Positions 10,681-19,667 of a stretch of 64,000 bases of DNA are shown here, in pieces. The DNA is taken from the NCBI GenBank assembly GCA_005881575.1, contig VBCA01000015.1:21308-85307 (forward strand), read 5' to 3'. The position numbers and the translations under genes are program-made. The number at the start of each line of letters is the position of its first letter. Positions within the stretch are counted from its first letter, which is position 1. Origin of the DNA: Betaproteobacteria bacterium. GTDB lineage: Bacteria > Pseudomonadota > Gammaproteobacteria > Burkholderiales > SG8-39. Under the pieces are notes generated by a model. It saw only the letters and a list, made by a program, of their open reading frames with translations, made no database searches and was not told where the DNA came from.

Positions 10681-12000
10681 TCACAGCGCCTCGACCAGCA
10701 TCGCCCCGCCGAGGCCCCCGCCGATGCAGATCGAGGCCATGCCGCGCCGCGGCCTTTGGCGGGCGGTGCCGGCGCGCTTGAGCACATGCAGCAGATGCAG
10801 CACGATGCGCGCGCCCGAGGCGCCTACCGGGTGGCCGAGCGCGATGGCGCCGCCGTCGACGTTGAGTTTTCCGCCATCGAGCTCGCCCAGCGCACGGTCC
10901 AGGCCCAGCTCCTCGCGGCAGTACTTGTCCTCCTTCCACGCCGTGAGGCAGCCGAGCACCTGGGCCGCGAACGCTTCGTTGATCTCCCAGGCATCGAGGT
11001 CGTTGAGCTCGAGGCCGTGGCGCTCGAGTATCGGTGTCGCGGCGTGCACCGGTCCGAGACCCATCTGCGCCGGATCCAGGCCCGCCCACTGCGAATCGAC
11101 GATCCGGCCGAGCGGCTTCAGATCGTGGCGCTTCACGGCCTCCTCGGTCGCGAGCACCAGCCACGCCGCGCCATCGGTGATCTGCGAGGAATTTCCCGCG
11201 GTGACGTTGCCGTACTTCCGGTCGAAAAAGGGTTTGAGCTTCGCAAGATTCTCGGCCGTCGAATCCTTTCGAACGCCGTCATCGTCCCGGTAGAGGTTTC
11301 CCTCGTCGTAGATCGGCGTGATTTCCGCCGGCAGACCGTCATGCGGGTTGCTGAATGCGCCGCTCTCCTGCGCGCGAATGACGCGGGCGTGGCTCTCCGC
11401 GGCGTATTCGTCCATTTGGCGGCGACCGATCCCGAAACGATAAGCGACATTCTCGGCCGTTTGACCCATGAGAAGGCCCACGTAGGGGTCGGTCAGGCCT
11501 TTCATGATGCCGATGATGGGCGAGAGCAGTTGAGCGGGTTTCAATTTCAGGAACATGCCGGCGCGCTGGAGGGAGGTCTTCGCGGCCATGTAGTTCGAGA
11601 ACCAAATGACCATGGCTTCCGAGTAGAGGAGCGGCACGCGCGAGAGCGCGTCCACGCCGCCCGCGAGGACCAGGTTCGAGCGCCCCGAGAGCATGTTGGC
11701 TACGCCTGAATCGAGCGCCTGCATGCCGGAGGCGCAGTTGCGCATCACGGTCCAGCCCGGGACCTTCTGCCCGCAGCCCATGCGCAGCGCAGCGACCCGC
11801 CCGATATTGACTTCGTCCACCGAGGGCGCCGCGCAGCCGAGGATCACCTCGTCGAGCTCCGTCGGTGCGAAGGGCTGTCGCACGAGCAGGGCTTTGCCCG
11901 CGGCGGTCGCGAGGTCGCTCGCGGAGAAGGGGCCCGGCCGGTTGCGCGATTTCAGAAACGGCGTGCGCGCGCCGTCGATGATGTAGATGTCCTTGGGCAT
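10681..12000 (-). CDS. Acetyl-CoA acyltransferase (3-ketoacyl-CoA thiolase)
   Basis: 439-residue thiolase that cleaves 3-ketoacyl-CoA with CoA to give acetyl-CoA. The nucleophile is Cys89 in MRNCASGMQ. The C-terminal GHPVGASGA segment supplies the His, and ICIGGGLGGAMLVEAL supplies the second Cys and the closing loop. The family is FadI/FadA-like, and the length is close to FadI. It lies between fadE and the hydratase/dehydrogenase gene on the same strand, consistent with a co-transcribed beta-oxidation set. The next gene starts within or immediately after its stop codon. Confidence 0.93.
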   Translation of the reverse strand: MPKDIYIIDGARTPFLKSRNRPGPFSASDLATAAGKALLVRQPFAPTELDEVILGCAAPSVDEVNIGRVAALRMGCGQKVPGWTVMRNCASGMQALDSGVANMLSGRSNLVLAGGVDALSRVPLLYSEAMVIWFSNYMAAKTSLQRAGMFLKLKPAQLLSPIIGIMKGLTDPYVGLLMGQTAENVAYRFGIGRRQMDEYAAESHARVIRAQESGAFSNPHDGLPAEITPIYDEGNLYRDDDGVRKDSTAENLAKLKPFFDRKYGNVTAGNSSQITDGAAWLVLATEEAVKRHDLKPLGRIVDSQWAGLDPAQMGLGPVHAATPILERHGLELNDLDAWEINEAFAAQVLGCLTAWKEDKYCREELGLDRALGELDGGKLNVDGGAIALGHPVGASGARIVLHLLHVLKRAGTARQRPRRGMASICIGGGLGGAMLVEAL

Positions 12001-12019
12001 CGTGCCTCCGATGACGGGA

Positions 12020-12111
12020 AAACCGGGGACAGACCCCTATTTTTGATTCCTATTTTTGATCACGCATCGTATGAAAGCAACTCGGGGAAAATAGGGGTCT
12101 GTCCCCGGTTT
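12020..12111. repeat. Perfect 24-bp inverted repeat, REP/MITE-like
   Basis: Arms 12020-12043 and 12088-12111 are exact reverse complements; each contains aaccggggacagacccc followed by tatttt. The 44-bp loop holds a direct repeat of tatttttgat (12038-12047 and 12051-12060). The right arm ends on the first base of the fadE stop codon complement. The core CCGGGGACAGACCCC resembles short palindromic repeats scattered in many proteobacterial genomes, sometimes linked to RAYT transposases. As RNA it would form a long hairpin between fadE and the thiolase. Confidence 0.8.
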
Positions 12112-14573
12112 CAAGCGGCGGCGCGCTGAGGTTGCGCGGGCCGGAGCGCTTCGGACAGTCCGAGATCCTGCGGGAAATGGTCCACGCGGATCACCTCGTC
12201 GCGCAGCTCCGCTGCGCGCTTGAGCAGGGCTTGCTCCTCGGCGCCGATGACATGCGCGGCGAGCGCAGCCTGCGCGAGCTCCTCGGCGGTTCTGCCGCGT
12301 ATCGCCCCGGATTTCTGGGCCGCGCGGATCCTGGCCTCGACCGCTTCGGCCTTGATCGCCGCGTCGAGCGCGGCTTCTAGGCACCCGAGCGGTTCGCTCT
12401 CAGGCGTAGGGAGGTACATGCCGGCGCAAAGCCGGTCGCGAGCCGCCGACGGCGCGATGAGCAAGCGCGCGACTTCGTGCCCGAGCGCGTCGCTCGGTGG
12501 CGCGAAGTGCCGGCCGAGCGGGAAAGTCGCGAGGCGCAGGAACGAGCCGACCGCCCGCACCGGATAGTTCGCGAGCACCGCGTGCAGGGCTTCGGCCGCG
12601 CGGAACAGGGTATCCTGGAGCGACCAGTCGAGGAAGGGAAGATCGGCCTCCTGCCGGCCCTCGTCCTCGAAGCGCTTGAGCGTGGCCGAGGCAAGGTAGA
12701 GCATGGACAGTACGTCGCCCAGGCGCGCGGAGATCCTTTCCCGGCGCTTCAGCGACCCTCCGAGTACGAGCATCGAGATGTCGGCCGCATAGGCGAACGC
12801 GGCGGAAATCCGCGTGAGTTGCCGGTAGTAGCGGCGCGTCCGGGGCGCAGCCTTGGGCGAAACGGAAACGAAGCGCGATCCGGTGATCGCCATGAGAAAG
12901 GCGCGCGTTTCGTTCGAAATGACGTGCCGGATGTGACCGAACAACGCGGCGTCGAAGCTCTTAAGATCACCCGCGCGCGCGGCGTTCATTTCCTTCAGCA
13001 CGTAGGGATGGCAGCGGATTGCCCCCTGACCGAAGACGATGAGGTTGCGTGTCAGGATGTTGGCGCCCTCGACCGTGATTGCGATGGGCAGCTGCTGGTA
13101 GATTCGTCCCAGGAAGTTGTTGGGGCCGAGGCAGATTCCCTTGCCGCCGAGGATGTCCATCGCGTCGTTGACTACGGCTCGTCCGCGCTCGGTGAGGTGG
13201 TACTTGACGATCGCCGAGATCACCGAGGGTTTTTCGCCGAGGTCGACCGCGCCCGCGGTCATCGTGCGCGCGGCGTCCATCACGTAAAGGTTGCCGCCGA
13301 TGCGCGCGAGCGCTTCCTCGATCCCCTCGAATTTTCCGATCGGCGTCTTGAACTGGCTGCGCACGCGCGCGTAGGCGCCGGTCGCGCGCGCGGCGAGCTT
13401 GGCGTAGCCCGTCCCCGAGGAAGGCAGCGAGATCGAACGTCCCGCGGCGAGGCACTCCATCAGCATCCTCCAGCCCTGGCCCGCCATTTTCGGCCCGCCG
13501 ATGATCCAGTCGAGGGGCATGAACACGTCCTTGCCCCAGTTCGGCCCGTTCTGGAACACCGAGTTGAGAGGGTTGTGCCGCCGGCCGATGTTGACGCCCG
13601 GCGTGTCGGTGCGCACCAGCGCGCAGGTGATGCCGATGTCTTCCTTCTCTCCGAGGAGATGGTCGGGATCGTGGAGGCGGAAAGCGAGCCCGAGCAGCGT
13701 GGAGATGGGACCCAGCGTGATATAGCGCTTCTCCCAGCTGACGCGCATGCCCAGCACTTCGCGGCCTTCCCAGATTCCCTTGCACACGATGCCCAAATCG
13801 GGAATCGACGCGGCGTCCGAGCCCGCGTGCGGATTGGTGAGGCCGAAGCAGGGAATTTCGAGTCCTTTCGCGAGGCGCGGCAGGGTGTGGTTCTTCTGCT
13901 CCTCGGTGCCGTAGTGAAGCAACAGCTCGGCAGGCCCGAGGGAATTCGGAACCATGACGTGCACCGTTGCCGCGCTGCACCGCGTCGCGAGCTTCTGGAT
14001 CACCTGCGAATGCATGGTCGCGGAGAACTCCTTGCCGCCGTATTTCTTCGGGATGATCATCCCGAGGAAGCCCTTGTCCTTGATGAACTGCCACGCGTGC
14101 GGCGGCAGATCCTGATAGATCTGCGTCGTCTCCCAGTCGTTTACCATCGCGCACAACTGCTCGGTCTCGTTGTCGAGGAAAGACTGCTCCTCGGCGGTGA
14201 GCTTCGGCCGCGGCAGCGCGAGCAGCTTTCCCCAGTCGGGGCGGCCGGAGAAAAGATCGCCATCCCACCACACGGTGCCGGCGTCGATCGCCTCCTGCTC
14301 GGTCTGGGACATTGCGGGAAGCTGGCCGCGATACCACGCGAGAAGGGGGCGCGAAACGAGCAAACGGCGCAAGGGCGTCGCGCCCAGCAGGACACTGCAA
14401 AAGACGAACAGTCCGGCGAGCACGGAGAAAGCATCCATTGCGAACGCTCCTCCGGCCAGGCCGGCGGGAAGCGCCACCGCGCCCGCGGCGATCCAGATCC
14501 ATCCCGGCGATTTCAGATAGGCGAGCGCGAATGAAACGGCAACGACGGCGACGATCCAGGCAGCGACCGGCAT
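12111..14573 (-). CDS. fadE: Acyl-CoA dehydrogenase FadE
   Basis: 820-residue acyl-CoA dehydrogenase of the large FadE type (E. coli FadE 814), performing the first oxidation of fatty-acid degradation at the membrane. The N-terminus has two or three hydrophobic segments (about residues 1-75) before the catalytic domain. Flavin and substrate motifs include FGLTNPHAGSDAASIPD and TVEGANILTRNLIVFGQGA. The C-terminal DUF1974-like region ends with LSEALRPAQPQ. The start at 14573 is fixed by a strong ggagga ribosome site 4-5 bases upstream. It heads an apparent operon with the thiolase and hydratase/dehydrogenase, interrupted only by the inverted repeat. It is divergent from the ABC exporter gene, 119 bp apart. 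Confidence 0.95.
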   Translation of the reverse strand: MPVAAWIVAVVAVSFALAYLKSPGWIWIAAGAVALPAGLAGGAFAMDAFSVLAGLFVFCSVLLGATPLRRLLVSRPLLAWYRGQLPAMSQTEQEAIDAGTVWWDGDLFSGRPDWGKLLALPRPKLTAEEQSFLDNETEQLCAMVNDWETTQIYQDLPPHAWQFIKDKGFLGMIIPKKYGGKEFSATMHSQVIQKLATRCSAATVHVMVPNSLGPAELLLHYGTEEQKNHTLPRLAKGLEIPCFGLTNPHAGSDAASIPDLGIVCKGIWEGREVLGMRVSWEKRYITLGPISTLLGLAFRLHDPDHLLGEKEDIGITCALVRTDTPGVNIGRRHNPLNSVFQNGPNWGKDVFMPLDWIIGGPKMAGQGWRMLMECLAAGRSISLPSSGTGYAKLAARATGAYARVRSQFKTPIGKFEGIEEALARIGGNLYVMDAARTMTAGAVDLGEKPSVISAIVKYHLTERGRAVVNDAMDILGGKGICLGPNNFLGRIYQQLPIAITVEGANILTRNLIVFGQGAIRCHPYVLKEMNAARAGDLKSFDAALFGHIRHVISNETRAFLMAITGSRFVSVSPKAAPRTRRYYRQLTRISAAFAYAADISMLVLGGSLKRRERISARLGDVLSMLYLASATLKRFEDEGRQEADLPFLDWSLQDTLFRAAEALHAVLANYPVRAVGSFLRLATFPLGRHFAPPSDALGHEVARLLIAPSAARDRLCAGMYLPTPESEPLGCLEAALDAAIKAEAVEARIRAAQKSGAIRGRTAEELAQAALAAHVIGAEEQALLKRAAELRDEVIRVDHFPQDLGLSEALRPAQPQRAAA

Positions 14574-14692
14574 GGGTCCTCCGGAATGTTCTCTGGGGCT
14601 TTCAACGCAATACGGCATGATACGCTGCTCCGGCACCGCACGGCGGCACTTGATCCGCGGGTGTCCGCCTCCATGTAACATGGCACTCTTCC

Positions 14693-16528
14693 ATGGCCCA
14701 CGATCACCGCAGCTTCGCCTTGCCCGTCCCGATGAAGGATTCCGCAGCGCCGAAACGGCGCAGCGAATGGCGTGCGCTCGGGATGCTCATACCCTATCTG
14801 TTGGAATACCGCGTCCGCGTGGGGATCGCGCTCGCGTTCCTGACCACCGCCAAGCTCGCCAACGTCGGCGTGCCGCTCGTCCTCAAGGAAGTGGTCGATT
14901 CGCTGGACGCGCAGACCGCCGTGCTGGTGCTGCCGCTCGCTCTGCTCGCCGCCTACGGCATCCTGCGCTTCTCGACCACGCTGTTCGCGGAGCTTCGCGA
15001 CGTCGTATTCGTGCGCGTGACACAGCGCGCGATCCGCCGCGTCGCTCTCACCGTGTTCCGCCACATGCACAGCCTGTCGCTGCGCTTTCATCTGGAGCGA
15101 CAGACGGGCGGCGTTTCGCGCGACATCGAGCGCGGCACGCGCGGGATCTCGACTCTCCTGAGCTACATGCTGTTCTCGATCGTTCCGGTGATCCTCGAGT
15201 TCAGCCTGGTGGCGGTCATCCTTCTCACCAAGTTCGACTGGCGCTTCGCGGCGGTCACCTTTGTCGCGGTTGCCCTCTACATCGCCTTCAGCGTGGCCAT
15301 CACCGAGTGGCGCATGGAAATCCGCCGCCGCGCGAACGAGCTGGATTCGAAGGCCAACACGCGCGCGATCGACAGCCTGCTCAACTACGAAACGGTGAAA
15401 TACTTCAACAACGAGGAATACGAGGCGCGCCGGTACGACGAGAACCTGCAGAAGTACGAATCGGCGGCGGTGAAGAACGAAGCCTCGCTCGGGCTCCTCA
15501 ACATCGGGCAGAGCTGCATCATCGCCGTCGCGGTGACGCTGCTGATGATCCTCGCGGCCGAGGGCGTAGTGGCGAAGACGCTGACGCTCGGCGACCTGGT
15601 GCTCGTGAACGGCCTTTTGATCCAGCTCTACATCCCGCTCAATTTCCTGGGCATGGTGTACCGCGAGATCAAGCAGGCGCTCGCCGACATGGACCGCATG
15701 TTCCGCCTGCTCACCCAGGACCGGGAGATACAGGACCGGTCGGATGCGGTGCCGCTGCCCCTTGGTAAAGGCGCGGGAAGCGCGACGGTGCGTTTCGAGC
15801 GTGTCGATTTCTCCTACGAGCCGCGGCGCCAGATCCTGTTTGACGTGTCCTTCGAGATCCCGGCCGGAAGCAAGGTCGCCGTGGTGGGCGCGAGCGGCTC
15901 GGGAAAATCCACCCTGGCGCGGCTGCTGTTCCGCTTCTACGACGTCAACGCGGGCCGCATCACCGTGAACGGCACCGACATCCGCGGCGTAAGCCAGTCG
16001 TCCCTGCGCGCGGCGATCGGCATCGTGCCGCAGGACACGGTGCTCTTCAACGACACGATTCTCTACAACATCCACTACGGGCGGCCGAGCGCATCGCCCG
16101 AAGAGGTCATCGAGGCGGCGAAGGCGGCGCACATCCACGAATTCATCGAGAGCCTACCCGACCGGTATGAATCCCGAGTGGGGGAGCGGGGCCTCAAGCT
16201 CTCCGGGGGCGAGAAGCAGCGGGTCGCGATCGCCCGCGCCATCCTGAAAAACCCGAGCATCCTCATCTTCGACGAGGCCACCTCCGCGCTCGATTCGGAA
16301 ACCGAGCAAGGTATCCAGGCCGAGCTCGACCGCATCGCCCGGGGGCGCACTACCCTAGTGATCGCTCACCGCCTTTCCACACTCATGGACGCGGACCAGA
16401 TTATCGTTCTGGATCAAGGCTGTATCCTGGAGCGGGGCACCCACAGGGAGTTGTTGGCGAAGGACGGGGTTTACGCCCAGATGTGGGCGCTGCAGCTGCA
16501 AGAGGAGGCCGAGGTGGCGGCAGCCTGA
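14693..16528 (+). CDS. ABC exporter, Atm1/HMT1-like half transporter
   Basis: 611-residue half-transporter with an N-terminal six-helix membrane domain (about 30-330) and a C-terminal ATPase. ATPase motifs are Walker A GASGSGKSTL, signature LSGGEKQRVAIARA, Walker B ILIFDEATSALD and the His switch AHRLST. The membrane-domain pattern NYETVKYFNNEEYE is characteristic of the Atm1/ABCB7 group, which exports glutathione-linked sulfur or metal species; bacterial members are linked to heavy-metal tolerance and Fe-S or thiol homeostasis. No clear Shine-Dalgarno precedes the ATG at 14693; a later Met (codon 12) is an alternative. It stands alone. Confidence 0.92.
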   Translation: MAHDHRSFALPVPMKDSAAPKRRSEWRALGMLIPYLLEYRVRVGIALAFLTTAKLANVGVPLVLKEVVDSLDAQTAVLVLPLALLAAYGILRFSTTLFAELRDVVFVRVTQRAIRRVALTVFRHMHSLSLRFHLERQTGGVSRDIERGTRGISTLLSYMLFSIVPVILEFSLVAVILLTKFDWRFAAVTFVAVALYIAFSVAITEWRMEIRRRANELDSKANTRAIDSLLNYETVKYFNNEEYEARRYDENLQKYESAAVKNEASLGLLNIGQSCIIAVAVTLLMILAAEGVVAKTLTLGDLVLVNGLLIQLYIPLNFLGMVYREIKQALADMDRMFRLLTQDREIQDRSDAVPLPLGKGAGSATVRFERVDFSYEPRRQILFDVSFEIPAGSKVAVVGASGSGKSTLARLLFRFYDVNAGRITVNGTDIRGVSQSSLRAAIGIVPQDTVLFNDTILYNIHYGRPSASPEEVIEAAKAAHIHEFIESLPDRYESRVGERGLKLSGGEKQRVAIARAILKNPSILIFDEATSALDSETEQGIQAELDRIARGRTTLVIAHRLSTLMDADQIIVLDQGCILERGTHRELLAKDGVYAQMWALQLQEEAEVAAA

Positions 16529-16618
16529 GCCAACGAACGCATCTGTCTTAGGACAGCGTCATGAGCGTGACCTCGTGTGAAGTGTCACGTGTATCCTGTT
16601 ATTTTCGTTGCAAATTAA

Positions 16619-16634
16619 TTTAGCCAAGGCTAAA
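16619..16634. promoter_or_regulatory. 16-bp palindrome upstream of pbpG
   Basis: tttagcc-aa-ggctaaa is a perfect inverted repeat 32 bp before the GTG start of the endopeptidase gene, so it would lie in the leader or overlap the promoter. A second, looser repeat cgtgac...gtcacg lies at 16566-16589. Either could bind a regulator; no family can be assigned. Confidence 0.45.
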
Positions 16635-16666
16635 CTGGCCGGCCCGACAACAAACTGGGAGGAAGG

Positions 16667-17563
16667 GTGCGGTTCCTCGCGATTTCGCTCCTTGCACTGG
16701 CGGTCGTTTCGACTGCGGCGTCTGCGCGCGAGCTGCGCCAACCGGCGCTGAAATCCCAGGCGGCGCTGGTCGTCGACCAGCAATCCGGTGAAATCCTCCT
16801 CGGCAAGAACATGGAATCGAAGTTGCCGATCGCGTCGCTCACCAAGCTGATGACCGCGATCGTCACGCTGGACGCAGAGCTCGACGCGGACGAGCCGGTG
16901 ACGATCACCAAGGCGGACGTCGACAGGCTGCGCGGCTCGCACTCCCGACTGCAGGTCGGTACTACGCTCACGCGCGACGAGCTGCTGCACCTCGCGCTCA
17001 TGGCCTCGGAAAACCGCGCCGCCTCCGCGATCGCCAGCTCCTACCCGGGCGGAAAGGACTCGTGCGTGCTGGCGATGAACCTGAAGGCGCAACTGCTCGG
17101 CATGTCGGGCACGCGCTTCGAGGACGGCACCGGGCTTTCCGGCCGCAACGTGTCCACCGCGCAGGACCTGGCGAAACTCGTGCAAGCCGCGCACGCCTAC
17201 CCCAAGATCCGCGACTATACGACCTCGACTTCGTACCAGGTCAAGATCGGGCGCCGCGCGATGCGCTTCGGCAACACCAACAATCTCACCCGCAGCTCCC
17301 GCTGGGACATCGGTCTGTCCAAGACCGGGTACATCGCCGAGGCGGGCCGGTGTCTGGTCATGCAGGTGACGCTGGCGGAGCGTTCGATTATCATCGTGCT
17401 CCTGGACTCCTGGGGCAAGTACACTCGTGTCGGCGACGCGACTCGCATACGTCAATGGCTGGAATTCGCCTCCGGCCGGTCCAATGTACGCCAGACATCC
17501 GCGGCCTTGCCGCCCCAGAGCGACTTCCCTTTTATCCACGCACGGAACGCCTGGCCGGGCTAG
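16667..17563 (+). CDS. pbpG: D-alanyl-D-alanine endopeptidase (PBP7 type)
   Basis: 298-residue periplasmic serine peptidase that cleaves D-Ala-mDAP cross-links in peptidoglycan. A short signal peptide ends near ASA at residue 20. All three penicillin-binding motifs are present: SLTK (Ser57, Lys60), SEN at 114-116 and KTG at 219-221. The GTG start is chosen because GGAGG lies 4 bases upstream and the signal peptide begins there. There is no C-terminal amphipathic anchor like that of DacA/DacC, which fits PBP7. The egtD gene starts 15 bp downstream. Confidence 0.92.
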   Translation: MRFLAISLLALAVVSTAASARELRQPALKSQAALVVDQQSGEILLGKNMESKLPIASLTKLMTAIVTLDAELDADEPVTITKADVDRLRGSHSRLQVGTTLTRDELLHLALMASENRAASAIASSYPGGKDSCVLAMNLKAQLLGMSGTRFEDGTGLSGRNVSTAQDLAKLVQAAHAYPKIRDYTTSTSYQVKIGRRAMRFGNTNNLTRSSRWDIGLSKTGYIAEAGRCLVMQVTLAERSIIIVLLDSWGKYTRVGDATRIRQWLEFASGRSNVRQTSAALPPQSDFPFIHARNAWPG

Positions 17564-17578
17564 ATTCCGGCCCGCGGC

Positions 17579-18571
17579 ATGAACCCCCAGCCCTCGCTCG
17601 AGGCCCGGGCACCTGGGGTGGTCCGCTTCTACAGCTTTCTTCCACGTGCGCAAGGGCTCTCGGAGGACGTGCTCGCCGGCCTTGCGCTTCCCCAGAAGAG
17701 CATTCCGCCGAAGTATTTCTACGACGAACAGGGCTGCCGCCTGTTCGAGGCGATCTGCGAGCTGCCCGAGTACTACCTGACGCGCACCGAGATGGCCATC
17801 CTGCACGGCAATATCGCGGAAATCGCGCAATTCGTCGGGCCCGAGGCCCAGCTGATCGAATTCGGCAGCGGCGTGCAAGCCAAGACGCGCATCCTGATCC
17901 AGGCGCTGCAGACGCAGTTGTACGTTCCGATCGACATCGCGATCGATACGCTGCGTGCTTCGTCAAGCGAGCTTGCCCGTCGCTTTCCCTTCCTCAACAT
18001 CGTCGGCATCTGCGCCGATCATACGCGGCCCATCGCCCTGCCCGAGTTCGTAGGGGTGCCGATCCGCAGGAAGACGGTGTTTTTTCCCGGCTCCACTATC
18101 GGCAATTTCACTCCCGCCGAGGCGCTCGTTTTTTTGAGGCAGGCGCGCAAGATGGCGGGGGCGGGCGGAGTCCTCCTGATCGGCGTGGATCTCAAAAAGG
18201 ACAAAGCCACTCTGGATGCCGCCTACGCCGACGGCAGGGGCGTCACGGAGCAGTTCAACCTCAACCTGTTGCACCGGATCAATCGCGAGCTCGCGGCGGA
18301 TTTCCAGGTGAAGCGCTTCCGCCACAAGGCCTTCTACGACCCTATCCTCGGCCGCGTCGAGATGCACCTGGAGAGCCAGTACTCGCAGTTCGTGCACGTC
18401 GCCGGCCGGCGGTTCGATTTTGCGCCCGGCGAAACCATCCATACCGAAATTTCCTGTAAGTACTCGATCGCCGAATTCCAGGAGCTGGGCAAACGGGCCG
18501 GGTTCACTCCCGAAAAAGTCTGGACCGATTCCGAACAGCTGTTCAGCGTCCACGGAATGGTCGCATCCTAG
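17579..18571 (+). CDS. egtD: L-histidine N-alpha-methyltransferase EgtD
   Basis: 330-residue SAM-dependent methyltransferase that trimethylates histidine to hercynine in ergothioneine synthesis. Seen features: the N-terminal PPKYFYDEQGCRLFEAI block, the SAM-binding motif EFGSGVQAKTRIL, PGSTIGNF, and the C-terminal IHTEISCKYS segment that forms the histidine-binding lid. Length matches the family (about 320-330). The usual partner egtB is not in the window; the gene follows pbpG on the same strand with a 15-bp gap. Confidence 0.93.
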   Translation: MNPQPSLEARAPGVVRFYSFLPRAQGLSEDVLAGLALPQKSIPPKYFYDEQGCRLFEAICELPEYYLTRTEMAILHGNIAEIAQFVGPEAQLIEFGSGVQAKTRILIQALQTQLYVPIDIAIDTLRASSSELARRFPFLNIVGICADHTRPIALPEFVGVPIRRKTVFFPGSTIGNFTPAEALVFLRQARKMAGAGGVLLIGVDLKKDKATLDAAYADGRGVTEQFNLNLLHRINRELAADFQVKRFRHKAFYDPILGRVEMHLESQYSQFVHVAGRRFDFAPGETIHTEISCKYSIAEFQELGKRAGFTPEKVWTDSEQLFSVHGMVAS

Positions 18572-18611
18572 GCGTCCGTCGCTTTCCGAGGTCTGCGTCC
18601 CGGATGAGGGA

Positions 18612-19667
18612 TCAGTGCTGCGACCGGTCGACGATGATGCGCTTGTACAGATCCAGCCACTTTTCGTAGTCGTCGATCGCCTCCTGCGCATTCACGATTT
18701 TGATGGCCTGGCGGTCGCTCACCAGGCGCCGCACCGGAGTGTCGTAGTTCTTGTTCGCAGGCACGCGGTGGACTTCCGTGTAGAAGCGCTGGCCGTCGGT
18801 CAGCATGTAGTCGTAGAAAAGCGCTGCAGCGTTGGGATGGGGCGCGCGCCGCGAGACCGCGACTGCTGAGGGCAGCACCACGGCGGGCGGCAGGATGAAC
18901 CAATCGACCGGAGCGGACTTGGCCTTCATGCGATCGGCGTCGTGGCTGTAGATCCCCAGCATCAGGGGAATTTCTCCGGCTGCGACCAGGACGGCGCTGT
19001 GATTGTGGCCGGTGCGCACTGCCAGGCCGTTGTCGGCAATGCGCCGGAACAGCTCGAGCCCCGCTTTCTCCCCGAGCGATTCGACCAGAGCCGCGAACCA
19101 TTCCACGTTCGTGGATTCGACGCCGATGCGCTTCTTCCATTTCGGGTCGAGCAGCGCCTGCCAGGACTTCGGCACGTCCGCGGGCCTCACCAACTGGGTG
19201 TTGTAGGCGTAGACGAGCAGATTGAGCCGGTCGGGTGCCCACTCGCCGTGGGAGGGCATGACCTCGGGGAGCAATTCCTGCTCGATGTAGGGCGAGTTCA
19301 TTTTCTGCAGCAGCTTTTCGCGCGCGAGCGCCTCGATCTGCGGGGCGTTGGTCTCGAGCACGTCGAACTCGAAGCGACTCCCGCGCGTTTCGCTGAGCAC
19401 GCGCTGCAGGATGTGCGCCTGGCTGCCGCGCCAGAACTTCACGCCAACCCCGTAGCGGCGCTTGAAGTCGGCGACGAGCTTGAGCTGGTCGTCCTGCGTG
19501 AGGGAGGAGTACAGCATCAGCTCGCCCTCTTTCTTCGCGCCCGCGATCAGGCGCGCCGTCCGGTCGGGACCCGAATACGCGGCGACCGCTGCCACGCCGG
19601 GCGTGGGCTCCACGCCGAACGCCGGCAGCGCGAGGAGAACGCTAAAGACGAAGCAGGTGAGCCGCAT
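18612..19667 (-). CDS. Periplasmic solute-binding protein, iron/polyamine-like fold
   Basis: 351-residue extracellular solute-binding protein of the type II periplasmic fold (bacterial SBP family 1/6, Fe(III)-like). It has a signal peptide (MRLTCFVFSVLLALPAFG). Fold signs are EGELMLYSSLTQDD, FEFDVLETNAPQIEAL, NLLVYAYNTQLV and PKSWQALLDPKWKKRIGVES. There are no permease or ATPase genes beside it. It starts inside the 3' end of an amidohydrolase gene (26-base overlap), so the two are probably translated together. Ligand unknown; an anion or small organic acid handled by the hydrolase is possible. Confidence 0.85.
   Translation of the reverse strand: MRLTCFVFSVLLALPAFGVEPTPGVAAVAAYSGPDRTARLIAGAKKEGELMLYSSLTQDDQLKLVADFKRRYGVGVKFWRGSQAHILQRVLSETRGSRFEFDVLETNAPQIEALAREKLLQKMNSPYIEQELLPEVMPSHGEWAPDRLNLLVYAYNTQLVRPADVPKSWQALLDPKWKKRIGVESTNVEWFAALVESLGEKAGLELFRRIADNGLAVRTGHNHSAVLVAAGEIPLMLGIYSHDADRMKAKSAPVDWFILPPAVVLPSAVAVSRRAPHPNAAALFYDYMLTDGQRFYTEVHRVPANKNYDTPVRRLVSDRQAIKIVNAQEAIDDYEKWLDLYKRIIVDRSQH

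Noticed and set aside
12020..12111. Ends of an IS element
   Set aside because: No transposase gene or target duplication; the arms face each other over 44 bp, which fits a REP/MITE-like hairpin better.
12477..14534. 685-codon plus-strand frame across fadE
   Set aside because: Antisense to fadE; composition is typical of a shadow frame and there is no ribosome site.
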